Shown here in pieces: positions 1 to 9,322 of a DNA stretch of 64,000 bases. The notes below the pieces were generated by a model. The model was given only the letters and a program-made list of their open reading frames with translations. It was not told the DNA's origin and did not search any database. Position 1 is the first letter of the stretch. Each line of letters starts with the position of its first letter. This stretch comes from Orenia marismortui DSM 5156 (GTDB taxonomy: Bacteria; Bacillota; Halanaerobiia; Halobacteroidales; Halobacteroidaceae): assembly GCF_000379025.1 (NCBI RefSeq), contig NZ_KB900622.1:1-64000 (forward strand), given 5' to 3'. Position numbers and translations under genes: made by a program.

Positions 1-99
1 ACATCTTTTATCACTCCCGGGAGGTTTGTTGTTTGTGATGATTCAACATATCTTTCCCGGGTTTTAACTTTTCTATGCGGAGCATTTCATATAACTTAA

Positions 100-125
100 T
101 TTAAACGACACCAATGTCATTTATA
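100..125. repeat. Degenerate second copy of the recombinase-adjacent dyad
   Basis: Bases 100-125 match 141-166 at most positions following the pattern TTTNAACGA-N5-ATGTCNTT, and keep inverted symmetry (AACGAC, then GTCATT). The copy lies 41 bp from the perfect dyad, in the same orientation. This suggests a tandem pair of protein binding sites or a decayed attachment site. Confidence 0.35.
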
Positions 126-131
126 TCACTG

Positions 132-175
132 TATATAGGATTTTAACGAACTTGATGTCGTTAAAATCCTATATA
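132..175. repeat. loxP-like perfect 18-bp inverted repeat, candidate recombination site
   Basis: The arm TATATAGGATTTTAACGA (132-149) is repeated as a perfect reverse complement at 158-175, around an asymmetric 8-nt spacer ACTTGATG. Two arms with an asymmetric 8-bp spacer is the geometry of loxP and FRT sites. It lies 29 bp past the stop codon of a tyrosine recombinase. There is no T-run typical of a terminator on the gene's strand. An att site or regulatory dyad is inferred; a weak hairpin terminator remains possible. Confidence 0.5.
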
Positions 176-203
176 TCTTAATTAAATCAATAACTTCAAA
201 ATA

Positions 204-1247
204 TCAAAACTTATCCAATGGACTTTCAATCTTCCCAATGTTTTTATTACTTACATGGGTATAAATTTCTGTTGTTTTTGTACTTTGATGACCAAGTAAC
301 TCTTGTATATAACGCAAATCCACTCCTCGTTCTAATAAATGAGTGGCAAAAGAATGCCTCAAACTATGAATTCCTACTTTCTTTTGTATTTTAGCTTTAT
401 AGCAAGCAGATTTAAAGATTCTTTGTACTGTTCTTTTACTTAGATGTGAATTAGAACACCTGCTGGGAAATAACCATTCCTTAGGTTTAGATAACTTATA
501 GTATTTTCTTAATTGCTCTAAAGCAACTTTTGAAAGAATAGTATAGCGATCTTTTCTTCCCTTCCCCTGGTTGACCCTAATTAGCATTCGGTCACTATCA
601 ATATCTTCACATTTTAACTTTACTACCTCACTTACTCTTAATCCAGCAGAATAAGTTAAATAAAGAATAGTCTTATGCTTTTGATTATCTAAAGAATTTA
701 ATATTTTAAATACTTCTTCTTCACTCAAAACCTTAGGTAATGTTTTTTCATTATTAGGCCTGGTAATATTAAAACTAATATCACCCATTTTTAAAATTTC
801 AGAAATAAAAAACTTTAATGCACTAATAGCTTGATTAACAAAGGAATGAGAAAAATTTTGCTTATCTAATAAAAACAAGATATACTTCTTAATTTCTTTC
901 TCAGTAATTTCACTTAGATTTTGGCTTGTATAGTCTGCAAATTTTTTAATGTGAGATAGATAAACCTTGACTGTATTTGAACTATAACCCTGGATTTTTA
1001 ACTCTTCTTCTACTTTAATTAAGATAATATCGTTTTCTTTATAATACTCAAATTGTATATCTAACTTTTCATCCTTAAATAGCTCTTGGATTTCTAATAA
1101 CTTGTCCACATGATAAGGTAATCTCCAGACCTTGTTTTCATGATCCCACCTTCTGCCTCTAATTCTCTTTATCTTATTTACTCTTTCTTTAGTATAAGAA
1201 AAATCAACTATAATTTCTGCCCCTTCTCTTAGAATACAAATAGACAT
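204..1247 (-). CDS. Tyrosine recombinase / XerD-like integrase
   Basis: A site-specific DNA recombinase of 347 aa. The catalytic set of the family is visible: Arg in AGLRVSEV (about residue 205), Lys in GKGRKDR (about 230), HSLRHS (about 294-299), LGHQS (His about 320) and the nucleophile Tyr in IYTHV (about 329). A core-binding SAM-like domain occupies about 80-165. The first 60 residues are an extra arm with the pattern IKRIRGRRWD...KVWRLP, which resembles a short HARP-like module and is not part of minimal XerC/D. GGAGAGGAG precedes the ATG. No chromosomal dif or partner gene is seen. The adjacent 18-bp inverted repeat suggests it serves a local mobile or cassette element rather than chromosome dimer resolution. 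The enzyme class is secure; its role is inferred. Confidence 0.9.
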   Translation of the reverse strand: MSICILREGAEIIVDFSYTKERVNKIKRIRGRRWDHENKVWRLPYHVDKLLEIQELFKDEKLDIQFEYYKENDIILIKVEEELKIQGYSSNTVKVYLSHIKKFADYTSQNLSEITEKEIKKYILFLLDKQNFSHSFVNQAISALKFFISEILKMGDISFNITRPNNEKTLPKVLSEEEVFKILNSLDNQKHKTILYLTYSAGLRVSEVVKLKCEDIDSDRMLIRVNQGKGRKDRYTILSKVALEQLRKYYKLSKPKEWLFPSRCSNSHLSKRTVQRIFKSACYKAKIQKKVGIHSLRHSFATHLLERGVDLRYIQELLGHQSTKTTEIYTHVSNKNIGKIESPLDKF

Positions 1248-1439
1248 GAATTAACTCCTCTCCTAGCAAATATATAATTAACCGCTTACTAAACTTATAA
1301 CCAATTCATATCCTTTGTATACAACAAAAACCATTAATACCACTATAATACTACATTTTATGCATAAATTCAAAGATATAAGAATCTATAAAATGATATT
1401 ATTTGTAAATTGTCTTGATATACATTAGATTAATTAATT

Positions 1440-1826
1440 TTATTTAGAATACCTTTTCTTCATCTCATAAGGTTTAATAAATTTTTGATAATCATCTTTA
1501 GAAGTATCTGATAAGCTATCTTTTACTTTCTGATAATTAATAAATCTTTCTTCTAACCTTTTACAAACATCATCACAAACTAAACAATTATCTAAGCCTT
1601 GTTCCAAGACACATAAGCTTATTGAGCAACTTTTATCTATTATCCGTAAATCCTTATTTTGATTTAAACAACCATAACAATATATCTCTTCTGTGGGGAT
1701 ATTAAGCCCATAATATTTAGACAAGCCTTTACTAGCATCTCTTTGATCAGCTTTACTGTTGATATTCTTTCTATACGCTGAACAGAGATCACATCTATAA
1801 CCACAATAACTTATCATTTTTTTCAC
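1440..1826 (-). CDS. DUF3795 cysteine-rich protein
   Basis: A 128-aa protein with many paired cysteines: CGYRCDLC near the N-terminus, CYGC (about 50-53), then CSISLC and CLVCDDVC. This is the DUF3795 pattern, probably a zinc- or iron-sulfur-binding small protein of unknown function, common in anaerobes. The likely start is GTG at 1826, preceded by GGAGGATTAA. It stands alone, with about 190 bp free on the recombinase side and a terminator-like hairpin before the next gene. Confidence 0.75.
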   Translation of the reverse strand: MKKMISYCGYRCDLCSAYRKNINSKADQRDASKGLSKYYGLNIPTEEIYCYGCLNQNKDLRIIDKSCSISLCVLEQGLDNCLVCDDVCKRLEERFINYQKVKDSLSDTSKDDYQKFIKPYEMKKRYSK

Positions 1827-1941
1827 AAAATTAATCCTCCTACTTTACTATTAATTCCTAACTCCTTTATTAAATAATATAATTATTAGAGAAGCTTTTA
1901 TGACTAAATTAAAGTACTAATTTTAATATATCTAAACAACT

Positions 1942-1977
1942 TTAGCCACCATGAAGTGATCCCTTCATAGTGGCTAA
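1942..1977. terminator. Hairpin downstream of the PfkB kinase gene
   Basis: TTAGCCACCATGAAG (1942-1956) pairs with CTTCATAGTGGCTAA (1963-1977) with one mismatch and a 6-nt loop. It sits 8 bp past the stop of the minus-strand kinase gene. The T-tract is poor on either strand, so it is a moderate terminator call. Confidence 0.6.
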
Positions 1978-1984
1978 TTTATAA

Positions 1985-2893
1985 TTATCCTTTAGTTTTA
2001 TTATAAAGTTGAGTCAACTCAGTTTCAGCTAGAAATCCTTCAGCTGCTGAAGTAGCTCCAATCTTATAAGAAGCAAAAACTATAGCTTTCTTTAATGACT
2101 CATAAGGATCTCTACTTTGATTATAAAAATGAATAAAGGCAGAAAACAAAGCATCTCCAGCCCCAATAGTATTGACTATTTCTCTAGTTTTAACAGCAGG
2201 TATTCTCTCTACAAAATTATCTTTTCTAATAGCTAATAGAGCTCCCTGAGATCCCAAGCCAATTACTACTATCTCAGCTTTGAATTTATTGAAAATCTGA
2301 TTAACCCAACCTTCAGGAGAAGTTGGCAATAGCTCATCACTCATAAAGAGAATATCAGCCGCCTCCATAAACTCCTTATTATAATCATCATTAAGATCAG
2401 AAATAGTATGGACATCAGTAGCAACTATCTTATCTAATTTAACTGCTTTTTTAAGAAAGGGCCTCGAAAAATTAATATTACACAAAGCAAGAATAGAAGA
2501 TTCTTTAACCAACTTTTCAAAGATCTGTTCAGGATAATTACTTTCCTGAATATTCTTTAAATCAACATGAATCTGTCTTTTCCCTTGATCATCATAGATA
2601 ATTATTGATTGAGGAGTAGATTTAAGACTATCAAGTACATAATCTCCAGCTATCCCCTCTTCCTCTAAAGTACTTATGATAGCTTTAGCTGATAAATCCT
2701 GGCCTATCATTGAAAGAAGGTTGACCTCATCGCCAAGGGCAGTCAAAGCTTTAGCAAGGTTATACCCTACTCCAGAAACAGTACTATTAACTCCAAAAAA
2801 AGGATAGTTAACTGGATTGTACTCCAAAGGAAATTCTTTTATCTTTAATGTTGTTTCAATATTTATTAGCCCTGAAACCAGAATTTTACTCAT
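1985..2893 (-). CDS. PfkB-family carbohydrate/nucleoside kinase
   Basis: A ribokinase-type sugar kinase of 302 aa, normal for the family. The C-terminal signature GAGDALFSAF carries the catalytic Asp and anion hole (about residues 245-254). The N-terminal half holds the substrate lid and a GVGYNLAKALTALG segment matching the first PfkB signature. It would phosphorylate a sugar or nucleoside with ATP in the cytosol. The substrate cannot be told from sequence; there is no transporter next to it, and the upstream neighbour is an unrelated small kinase 13 bp away, probably in the same transcript. Confidence 0.85.
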   Translation of the reverse strand: MSKILVSGLINIETTLKIKEFPLEYNPVNYPFFGVNSTVSGVGYNLAKALTALGDEVNLLSMIGQDLSAKAIISTLEEEGIAGDYVLDSLKSTPQSIIIYDDQGKRQIHVDLKNIQESNYPEQIFEKLVKESSILALCNINFSRPFLKKAVKLDKIVATDVHTISDLNDDYNKEFMEAADILFMSDELLPTSPEGWVNQIFNKFKAEIVVIGLGSQGALLAIRKDNFVERIPAVKTREIVNTIGAGDALFSAFIHFYNQSRDPYESLKKAIVFASYKIGATSAAEGFLAETELTQLYNKTKG

Positions 2894-2906
2894 ATTAACT
2901 CCTCCA

Positions 2907-3536
2907 TTAATTATACTTGTTTATCCACTTTTGCACCTGTTCTTCAAAGGTTTCTTTATCTGGAAGTCCAGAATCAACAGCTTGATCAGCTTTACTAATC
3001 TTTCCTGTTTCTAAATATTCCTTCATCCCTTTAATATTTGCCCAATAATAAATCCCCCAATTAATCAAATCCCATTGTGGATCATAATCATTAAATTCAT
3101 AATCTACATAAATCAATTCCTTATTAGAAACTACAAAATTAGTAGGAAAGTAATCGATATTCATCTTAGCCTCTTTCATTATTTTGAAGATTTTAAAGAT
3201 CCTTTCTACCATAGCTTCACTTAATTGCTTCTTAGCAATCAACTCTGCTACAATTGGTCCATCAATGTATTCTTTAATTAGATATTCTTCTTCTAAATTA
3301 TACTCTATTAATTGAGGCATCTTAATCAGATTTTTTAACCTTTTATAATCACTGATTTCACACTTTACTTTACTATCTTGAAAATCATAATATGGACAGG
3401 GTTCATCATGCATCTTCTTTAGAACATAGTTTTCATCACCATTTTCAATTAAATACGAATATCCTGATTTACCTTTGCCTAAAAACTTCTTAACAACAAA
3501 TTCTTTTTCCCTAACTCTAACAACTTCTCCTATCAC
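2907..3536 (-). CDS. Small atypical protein-kinase-like protein
   Basis: A 209-aa protein with a reduced protein-kinase fold. Visible elements are a glycine loop (LGKGKSGYSYL), the ATP lysine in YVLKKM, a catalytic-loop equivalent NIDYFPTNFVV keeping Asp and Asn, and a metal-binding YVDYEFND in the DFG position. It resembles RIO/LPS-kinase-like bacterial kinases that act on small molecules, so the substrate is unknown. The start is GTG at 3536 after GGAGGGAATTAAA. The PfkB gene follows after 13 bp. Confidence 0.65.
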   Translation of the reverse strand: MIGEVVRVREKEFVVKKFLGKGKSGYSYLIENGDENYVLKKMHDEPCPYYDFQDSKVKCEISDYKRLKNLIKMPQLIEYNLEEEYLIKEYIDGPIVAELIAKKQLSEAMVERIFKIFKIMKEAKMNIDYFPTNFVVSNKELIYVDYEFNDYDPQWDLINWGIYYWANIKGMKEYLETGKISKADQAVDSGLPDKETFEEQVQKWINKYN

Positions 3537-3558
3537 TTTAATTCCCTCCTATTTTTTA

Positions 3559-4347
3559 TTAAGATCCTGTAGAACTATAAGCCCCTAAATTCCACAGCCA
3601 AATTCGATAAGCTAAAAGGGAAAACAAAAGAGCAAAAGGTATAATAATAAATGAATACCCAGATTTAAACCCATTAAGTAATGCTTCTACTGGATAAAAA
3701 GAAGCAAAAGCAAAAGGTATAATCCAAGTCAATAATATCCTAAAAAACTTATCGAAAATGTAGATTGGATATCTAGTAAACTCATTTAAATCATGAACCA
3801 ACTCTATTAATGGAAATACCTTCACAAACCTAAAACTAAAAGAAGAAGTAATTAAATTAATTGAAGCATAAAGCAATCCTCCCATTAGAATAAAGATAAC
3901 ATAGATTACTAAAGTAAAGACGGTAAATTCAAAATTTAATTTAGCCACTGCATCTTTAACAATAAATAACCCTACCAACAAATTTCCTATCCCGTCTTCT
4001 TGCCATCGCTCTGCAATTAAATAAAATAGTGGGTTTAGTGGTTTAGTCAATAACCTATCCATCTCTCCATGTTGTACATACCTTTGAGGTAAAAGCCATA
4101 AGTTATCAAAAAAGATATGATTAATTGATTTTGCCAACAGAGCTGTACCATAGATTAATAATATATGCTCATAGCTATAACCCTTAATCTGAGTAACATT
4201 TTTAAATATAACCCAAATCATGGCTAGATTAGCTGCCTGTAAAGATATAGTAGAGATTACTCCGATTAGAAAATCAAATTTATATTGCATTAAGCTCTTA
4301 ATATGGGCTCCTAACATCTTTAAGTAAACCTTTAAATATCGTTTCAT
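3559..4347 (-). CDS. ABC-2 type exporter permease (COG3694-like)
   Basis: A 262-aa integral membrane protein with about six hydrophobic helices. It is the third gene of a permease-permease-ATPase operon read from 6155 down to 3559. The two permeases share the ABC-2/DUF990 layout; this one resembles the COG3694 subunit. It forms half of the membrane channel of an exporter whose substrate is unknown. It starts 3 bp after the other permease stops, so coupled translation is likely. Confidence 0.82.
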   Translation of the reverse strand: MKRYLKVYLKMLGAHIKSLMQYKFDFLIGVISTISLQAANLAMIWVIFKNVTQIKGYSYEHILLIYGTALLAKSINHIFFDNLWLLPQRYVQHGEMDRLLTKPLNPLFYLIAERWQEDGIGNLLVGLFIVKDAVAKLNFEFTVFTLVIYVIFILMGGLLYASINLITSSFSFRFVKVFPLIELVHDLNEFTRYPIYIFDKFFRILLTWIIPFAFASFYPVEALLNGFKSGYSFIIIPFALLFSLLAYRIWLWNLGAYSSTGS

Positions 4348-4350
4348 TCA

Positions 4351-5148
4351 TTACCCCCCTTGTACTACAAGCCTTTTTAATCCTAGCTTATAGTAAAAGT
4401 TTAGAATTAAATATAATAATATTGACCAAATAATTTGAATTACTAAAACTTTAATCAGAGCTAACCCTGAAATTTTCCCCAAATAAATAGACACTGGAGT
4501 ATAAACAGTATTTTGCCAAGGCAGAATATAGATTATCTTCTCTAGCCAATCTGGCATAAATTCTAATGGAATCAAAGTTCCTGTTAAGAATAAATTAATT
4601 CCCATCATAGTAGTATAAACTCCCCATACATTAGTTGTATAAAAAGAAGTTAAACCAACAAATAACCACAAAAAATAAGAGATAAAACTGGCTAATAATA
4701 CAGATATAACGGTGATTAATAAATGAAGCAAACTAGCTGGAGGCTGTAAATGAAAGAAATAAATCCCGATCATAATAAAAGGAACTAATGTCATAGCAAA
4801 AAATAAAGTCCCTGTTCCCATCTGCCAAAAATAAAATTTAAGAATTAAATTATAGGGCTTTACCAACTCCATTACTATATCACCACTTCTAATTAAATTG
4901 GCAATCTCACCCCAATGCCATCTAGGCAGTAAATTATTAATTAAAGTTGCTACTATTATATATGTAACCATACTTTCTAAAGTAAAGCCATGAATTTCAC
5001 TTTGATTCTCAAAGATAGATCTCCACAAATAATAGTACATAAAGATTGCAATTAAAGCATTAATACCCCACATATAAAGCTCAAATTTATAAACCATACC
5101 TGTTTTAATTGCATTAGTAAAAGAAGATAGGTACTTTTTTCCTTTCAT
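4351..5148 (-). CDS. ABC-2 type exporter permease (COG4587-like)
   Basis: A 265-aa membrane protein with six predicted helices and the ABC-2/DUF990 pattern (for example the conserved loop WHWGEIANLIRSGDI). It pairs with the following permease and the upstream ATPase. The ATG overlaps the ATPase stop codon by one base (TAATG), a sign of tight translational coupling. Homologous three-gene sets in Firmicutes are annotated as exporters of viologens, antibiotics or unknown compounds; the substrate here is not determinable. Confidence 0.82.
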   Translation of the reverse strand: MKGKKYLSSFTNAIKTGMVYKFELYMWGINALIAIFMYYYLWRSIFENQSEIHGFTLESMVTYIIVATLINNLLPRWHWGEIANLIRSGDIVMELVKPYNLILKFYFWQMGTGTLFFAMTLVPFIMIGIYFFHLQPPASLLHLLITVISVLLASFISYFLWLFVGLTSFYTTNVWGVYTTMMGINLFLTGTLIPLEFMPDWLEKIIYILPWQNTVYTPVSIYLGKISGLALIKVLVIQIIWSILLYLILNFYYKLGLKRLVVQGG

Positions 5149-6155
5149 TAATTATCACTTCCTAAACTTTTATCTTCATATAATTGCTTGATCATCTGTT
5201 CTAAGGACATCTCTTCAATACTTACATCAACAACTTCAGCTTTTTCCATAATCTTAGTGATAATAGCAGCTGGCTTATACCTATTAGGAAAAATAATTTC
5301 CCAGGCTAAACCTTCTTTTCTCTTATTAATTTTAAACTCATCTTCATTAAATAACTCTACTATCGGAACAGCTTCTTTTAGTTCGACTTCCAAACGTGAG
5401 TTAGTGATAAATTCATCTTTTAACCCTATTAAATTACCATCATATAATATATTACCTTGATCAATAATAATAATTCGATCACATAACTCTTCAATATCAT
5501 CCATATCATGAGTAGTTAGGATAACGGTTGTATTCTTCTCTTGATTAACCTGTTTTAAAAATCTTCGGATAGAATGTTTAACCATCACATCTAAGCCAAT
5601 GGTAGGTTCATCTAAAAATACTACCTCTGGGTCATGTAATAAAGATGCTACTATATTTGCTTTCATCTTCATTCCCAAAGATAATTTACGTACCTGAATA
5701 TCCATAATATCATCTAAACCAATCATCTCATCAAAAATCTCTAGATTTCTTTGATAAAGATCTTCTGGAATCTCATAGATATCTTTAAAAAGATCAAAAC
5801 TCTCCTGTACAGAAATATCCCATAAAAGCTGATTTCTCTGACCAAAAACAACTCCTATATTAAAGGCATTCTCAATTCTATCCCTAAAAGGATCCAACCC
5901 ATTCACCCTAACACTACCTGAAGTAGGTTGTAATACACCAGTTAGCATCTTAATAGTAGTAGATTTACCAGCACCATTAGGGCCAATATAACCTACCATT
6001 TCCCCTTTATTGATCTCTAAATTTATAGCATCAACCGCTTTAACCTCTTCATACTCTCTGCTAAATAGATTTTTTATTGCTCCTTTGAGACCTTTTTTCC
6101 CTCTTTGTACCTTATATGTTTTAACTAAATCACTTACTTTTATTATTGTTTCCAT
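5148..6155 (-). CDS. ABC transporter ATP-binding protein (COG4586/NatA-like)
   Basis: The 335-aa ATPase of the exporter. Walker A is GPNGAGKST (about residues 58-66), the signature region is LSLGMKMK, Walker B is VVFLDEPTIGLD and the switch His is in LTTHD. The N-terminal extension (VKTYKVQRGKKGLKGAIKN) and the C-terminal domain of about 90 residues are typical of COG4586 proteins. GGGAGG precedes the ATG. The gene heads the operon and has an unusual hairpin in its leader (6185-6236). Confidence 0.9.
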   Translation of the reverse strand: METIIKVSDLVKTYKVQRGKKGLKGAIKNLFSREYEEVKAVDAINLEINKGEMVGYIGPNGAGKSTTIKMLTGVLQPTSGSVRVNGLDPFRDRIENAFNIGVVFGQRNQLLWDISVQESFDLFKDIYEIPEDLYQRNLEIFDEMIGLDDIMDIQVRKLSLGMKMKANIVASLLHDPEVVFLDEPTIGLDVMVKHSIRRFLKQVNQEKNTTVILTTHDMDDIEELCDRIIIIDQGNILYDGNLIGLKDEFITNSRLEVELKEAVPIVELFNEDEFKINKRKEGLAWEIIFPNRYKPAAIITKIMEKAEVVDVSIEEMSLEQMIKQLYEDKSLGSDN

Positions 6156-6184
6156 ATATACCTCCCTATCTAAAGAATCATATA

Positions 6185-6236
6185 TTTAAAAGAACCCCGC
6201 TTAATTGTAGCTACAATTAAGCGGGGTTCTTTTAAA
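6185..6236. terminator. Perfect 26-bp palindrome in the leader of the ABC exporter operon
   Basis: Bases 6185-6210 are exactly mirrored by 6211-6236, with a GC-rich core (AACCCCGC...GCGGGGTT) and U-rich flanks (TTCTTTTAAATA on the minus strand). It lies between a good minus-strand promoter (6289-6318) and the ATPase start at 6155. It would act as an intrinsic terminator or attenuator in the 5' leader, or end a short RNA of about 100 nt. Confidence 0.6.
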
Positions 6237-6288
6237 TAAACATTGCCCTTGAATTTTCCTCTTATACACTTATTATTCTTATACTTAT

Positions 6289-6318
6289 ATTATACAATTA
6301 AATTTCAAAAAATGCCAA
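6289..6318 (-). promoter_or_regulatory. Sigma-A-type promoter of the ABC exporter leader
   Basis: On the minus strand, TTGGCA (6313-6318) and TATAAT (6289-6294) are separated by 18 bp. Transcription would start near 6281 and run through the palindrome before reaching the ATPase start at 6155. Confidence 0.55.
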
Positions 6319-6500
6319 TATTTTTTATTATTAGTCAATTAAAACAATTTATTTCATTGTCTCTATTTTAGTATATATACAATTATATTTTACAATTAAA
6401 GTTTCTTATTAATATATACAGAATAATTAAATGAATTATGAAAGCAATTAACAGATAAAAATAGTAACTCTTATCTGTTTACTAGTTATTTATTCAAAAA

Positions 6501-6531
6501 ATTAAAAGTAGGCCTATAAGTTAAGGCCTAC
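6501..6531 (-). terminator. Terminator overlapping the stop codon of the EamA gene
   Basis: GTAGGCCT and AGGCCTAC form a stem around an 8-nt loop (6508-6531), followed on the minus strand by TTTTAATTTTTT. The stop codon (6521-6523) falls in the loop. Confidence 0.8.
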
Positions 6532-7471
6532 CAACTTTTCTTATTGAAGTTTTCTGATAATTAATTATTATTATTCCTAAAGATACTAAAAGTAATGCAA
6601 GAAATATATTTATACTAACTGCCTCACCTGCTAATAGTAAACTAGAAAATAATACTCCACTTACTGGAACTACAAACTTATACATAGTTATATAGCCTAA
6701 GGGGTTATACTTAATTAAGGTATACCATAAAGCAAATCCAATAGCTGAAACCAAGGATAAATAGACTAATAATAATGGAGTAAAACCTACAAAATTTAAA
6801 CTTGTAGGGCTTACCTTAAAAATTGAAATCAAAAATAAGATTATGGATCCCATTAACATCTGGTAAGCTGTTACTAACATTGGACTAATCTTAGTTGTGG
6901 CATTCTTAGCAATTACACTAGCTATAGTAGATACAATTGCCGAAGAAATTATAAAACCTTCTCCTAAGAGAGAAAAAGAAAAATCAAAACTACCTCTCTC
7001 TAGATTAACAATTATAACACCCACTAAGCCTATAATTAATCCACAACTTTTCTGTAAATTTAGCTTATCATCTTTATAAATAAAGTGAGCTATAATTACT
7101 GTTAGAAAGGTTCCCGTTGTCCCTAATATAGAAGCTTTCGTTCCAGTTGTATTAGCTAATCCATTGTAAAAGAAGAAATACTGCAAGGTGGTTTGAAATA
7201 ACCCCAAAAATATTAGCAATTTTAGATCAGATAATTTCAACTTTAAACTACTACTTCCCTTTCTACAAAATTGATAACTTAATAATATTAAAGAAGCAAT
7301 AAAAAAACGATAAGAAGCAAATAACATCTTTAAAAAATAATCATTCTTAGCAATTCTCAACTTTTGATAACTTATCTTCAAAGAAGGAAAAGCTGTCCCC
7401 CATAGTACACAAGCTAAAATTGCTAATACTGCTACTAAATACTTGTTAGTAAATATCTCTTTTTCTCTCAT
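6521..7471 (-). CDS. EamA/DMT family transporter
   Basis: A 316-aa membrane protein with ten hydrophobic segments in two homologous halves, the drug/metabolite transporter architecture. The first half has the typical CVLWGTAFPSLKISY start, and the second half ends LLLVSLGIIIINY. Family members export or import amino acids, nucleosides or other metabolites; specificity is not predictable. The gene is monocistronic, and its terminator overlaps the stop codon. Confidence 0.85.
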   Translation of the reverse strand: MREKEIFTNKYLVAVLAILACVLWGTAFPSLKISYQKLRIAKNDYFLKMLFASYRFFIASLILLSYQFCRKGSSSLKLKLSDLKLLIFLGLFQTTLQYFFFYNGLANTTGTKASILGTTGTFLTVIIAHFIYKDDKLNLQKSCGLIIGLVGVIIVNLERGSFDFSFSLLGEGFIISSAIVSTIASVIAKNATTKISPMLVTAYQMLMGSIILFLISIFKVSPTSLNFVGFTPLLLVYLSLVSAIGFALWYTLIKYNPLGYITMYKFVVPVSGVLFSSLLLAGEAVSINIFLALLLVSLGIIIINYQKTSIRKVGRP

Positions 7472-7555
7472 TTAATATTTCATCCTTTGTTTAGATTATT
7501 TTGATGATAAAAAATTCAGTTATCTTTTTCCAAATAGTTATTAAACTGATATAAC

Positions 7556-9322
7556 TTATAACTTCAAGAACTTTTCAATATCTCTTTCTACAAATTCTAA
7601 AGAACTTCTCCAAAATGAAACTGAATTAACATCTATCTCAATTAAATCAGCTACTGTGGTTATATCATTTTTGGCAGTGGCAGTCAGAAATTTATTATAT
7701 TCTGCTACAAATTCTTGACCTGACTTTAGGTACTTATTATAAATTCCTTTAGCAAATAATAAACCAAAAGCATAAGGAAAATTATAAAAATTCAATTCTG
7801 CAGAATAATAATGTGGCTTACATAACCACATATAAGGGTGTAAATAGTTAGCATCTAATCCTCTTCCATAAGCTTTTCTTTGAGCTTTTAGCATCAACTC
7901 TTTTAATTTATCAACTGACAAGGATGAATCCTTTCTTGCTCTAAATACTTCACTTTCAAATAAAAACCTACTATAGATATCTACTATTACTTGACCAGCA
8001 TCAGAAATAGAAGTTTCTAATATAGCTAATGCTTCTTGATCCTTAGCAGTCTTTAAGGCTGCATCTTTAACTATAGTCTCACAAAAGATTGATGCTGTCT
8101 CTGCTAAAGGCATTGGATAATCACTATTAATTATACTTTCATCTTTTAGACAATGACCATGGTAACCATGACCTAATTCATGGGCTAATGTTAGAACATC
8201 ACTTAAACTGCCCGTAAAATTGGCTAGAATTCTACTTTCTCTAATTGGATGAATATTACTACAAAAAGCCCCACCACGTTTTCCAGATCTAGGTTTAGCA
8301 TCAATCCATCTATTTTCAAAAGCATTCTGAGCATAATCAGCTAATTCACCACTGAAGTTTCTAAAGTTATTAATGATAAAATTCTGAGCTTCTTCATAAG
8401 TAAAAGTCATATCCAAATCAGCAATTGGAGCAAATAGATCATAAAAAGGTAGCCCCCTCTTATGGCCTAATAACTCTCCTTTCTTTCTATAATAACAGTG
8501 AAAAATAGGTAGAGATTTTCTTATAGCCTTAAGCATAGCATCTAAAGTTTCTTGACTCATTTGAGAATTAATTAAAGTCTGATCCAAGGGAGCTTTATAA
8601 CCTCTCATTTCAGATACTGTAAGTACTTCTCCTTTAATTCCATTTAAAGTAGCTGCGATAGAATCATCAATCTTTTCATAAGCACTTAGCTCTGCTTGGT
8701 AGGCTCTTTTTCTAATTTTGGCATCACTATCATAAGCAAGATTACGTACTATAGATAATGGAAGTTCTTTATCTTCACCTTCTAGATTAATCTCAACCAT
8801 TAAAGTAGAAGTTAAAAGATTATAAAGCTTTTCCCAAGCTTTAGATCCTGTATTCTCCAGTTTAGAAATTAATAATTCTTCATCTTTGCTTAGTAGATAC
8901 TTGCTCTTTTCTACTAAACTAGTGATAAAATATCTATGTTCGTTTAAGAGTTCTGATGAAGATATGATAGTTTCTAAATCTTCCAAAGAAGCAATCCATT
9001 TTTGAAATTGCACATAAGGGATTGTTAACTCTGTTTCATATTTCTCTAAACTCTCTATAATCTCCACTGCCTGATTATTTTTAGCCTCTACACTCAAAGT
9101 CAGTTCAGCAAAGTTACTTAATAAATCTAATAAACTATAAATATCACTTAAACTTCTGATAAATTCTTCTGCTTTAATAATAGCATTATCTTTATCCTTT
9201 AAGTTATCCTTAGCCCATAGAATTAATCTATCTATATTATCCTTTAGTCTTCTAAAGTCCCTTCTGAATTTCTTAGAATCAAAACTAGGATATAATTCTT
9301 TTAAACTCCATTTTAAATTCAT
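7556..9322 (-). CDS. M3 family oligoendopeptidase (PepF-like)
   Basis: A 588-aa cytosolic zinc oligopeptidase. The catalytic motif HELGHGYHGH (about residue 380) supplies two zinc histidines and the Glu, and a downstream Glu-rich helix (ETASIFCETIV) supplies the third ligand. An N-terminal oligopeptidase F domain covers about 110-180. Length fits the PepF clade (about 590-600). It probably recycles short peptides. It is monocistronic. Confidence 0.92.
   Translation of the reverse strand: MNLKWSLKELYPSFDSKKFRRDFRRLKDNIDRLILWAKDNLKDKDNAIIKAEEFIRSLSDIYSLLDLLSNFAELTLSVEAKNNQAVEIIESLEKYETELTIPYVQFQKWIASLEDLETIISSSELLNEHRYFITSLVEKSKYLLSKDEELLISKLENTGSKAWEKLYNLLTSTLMVEINLEGEDKELPLSIVRNLAYDSDAKIRKRAYQAELSAYEKIDDSIAATLNGIKGEVLTVSEMRGYKAPLDQTLINSQMSQETLDAMLKAIRKSLPIFHCYYRKKGELLGHKRGLPFYDLFAPIADLDMTFTYEEAQNFIINNFRNFSGELADYAQNAFENRWIDAKPRSGKRGGAFCSNIHPIRESRILANFTGSLSDVLTLAHELGHGYHGHCLKDESIINSDYPMPLAETASIFCETIVKDAALKTAKDQEALAILETSISDAGQVIVDIYSRFLFESEVFRARKDSSLSVDKLKELMLKAQRKAYGRGLDANYLHPYMWLCKPHYYSAELNFYNFPYAFGLLFAKGIYNKYLKSGQEFVAEYNKFLTATAKNDITTVADLIEIDVNSVSFWRSSLEFVERDIEKFLKL

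Noticed and set aside
1-99. Gene or attachment site at the left edge with two CCCGGG motifs
   Set aside because: Too short to judge; kept only as a remark under the recombinase finding.
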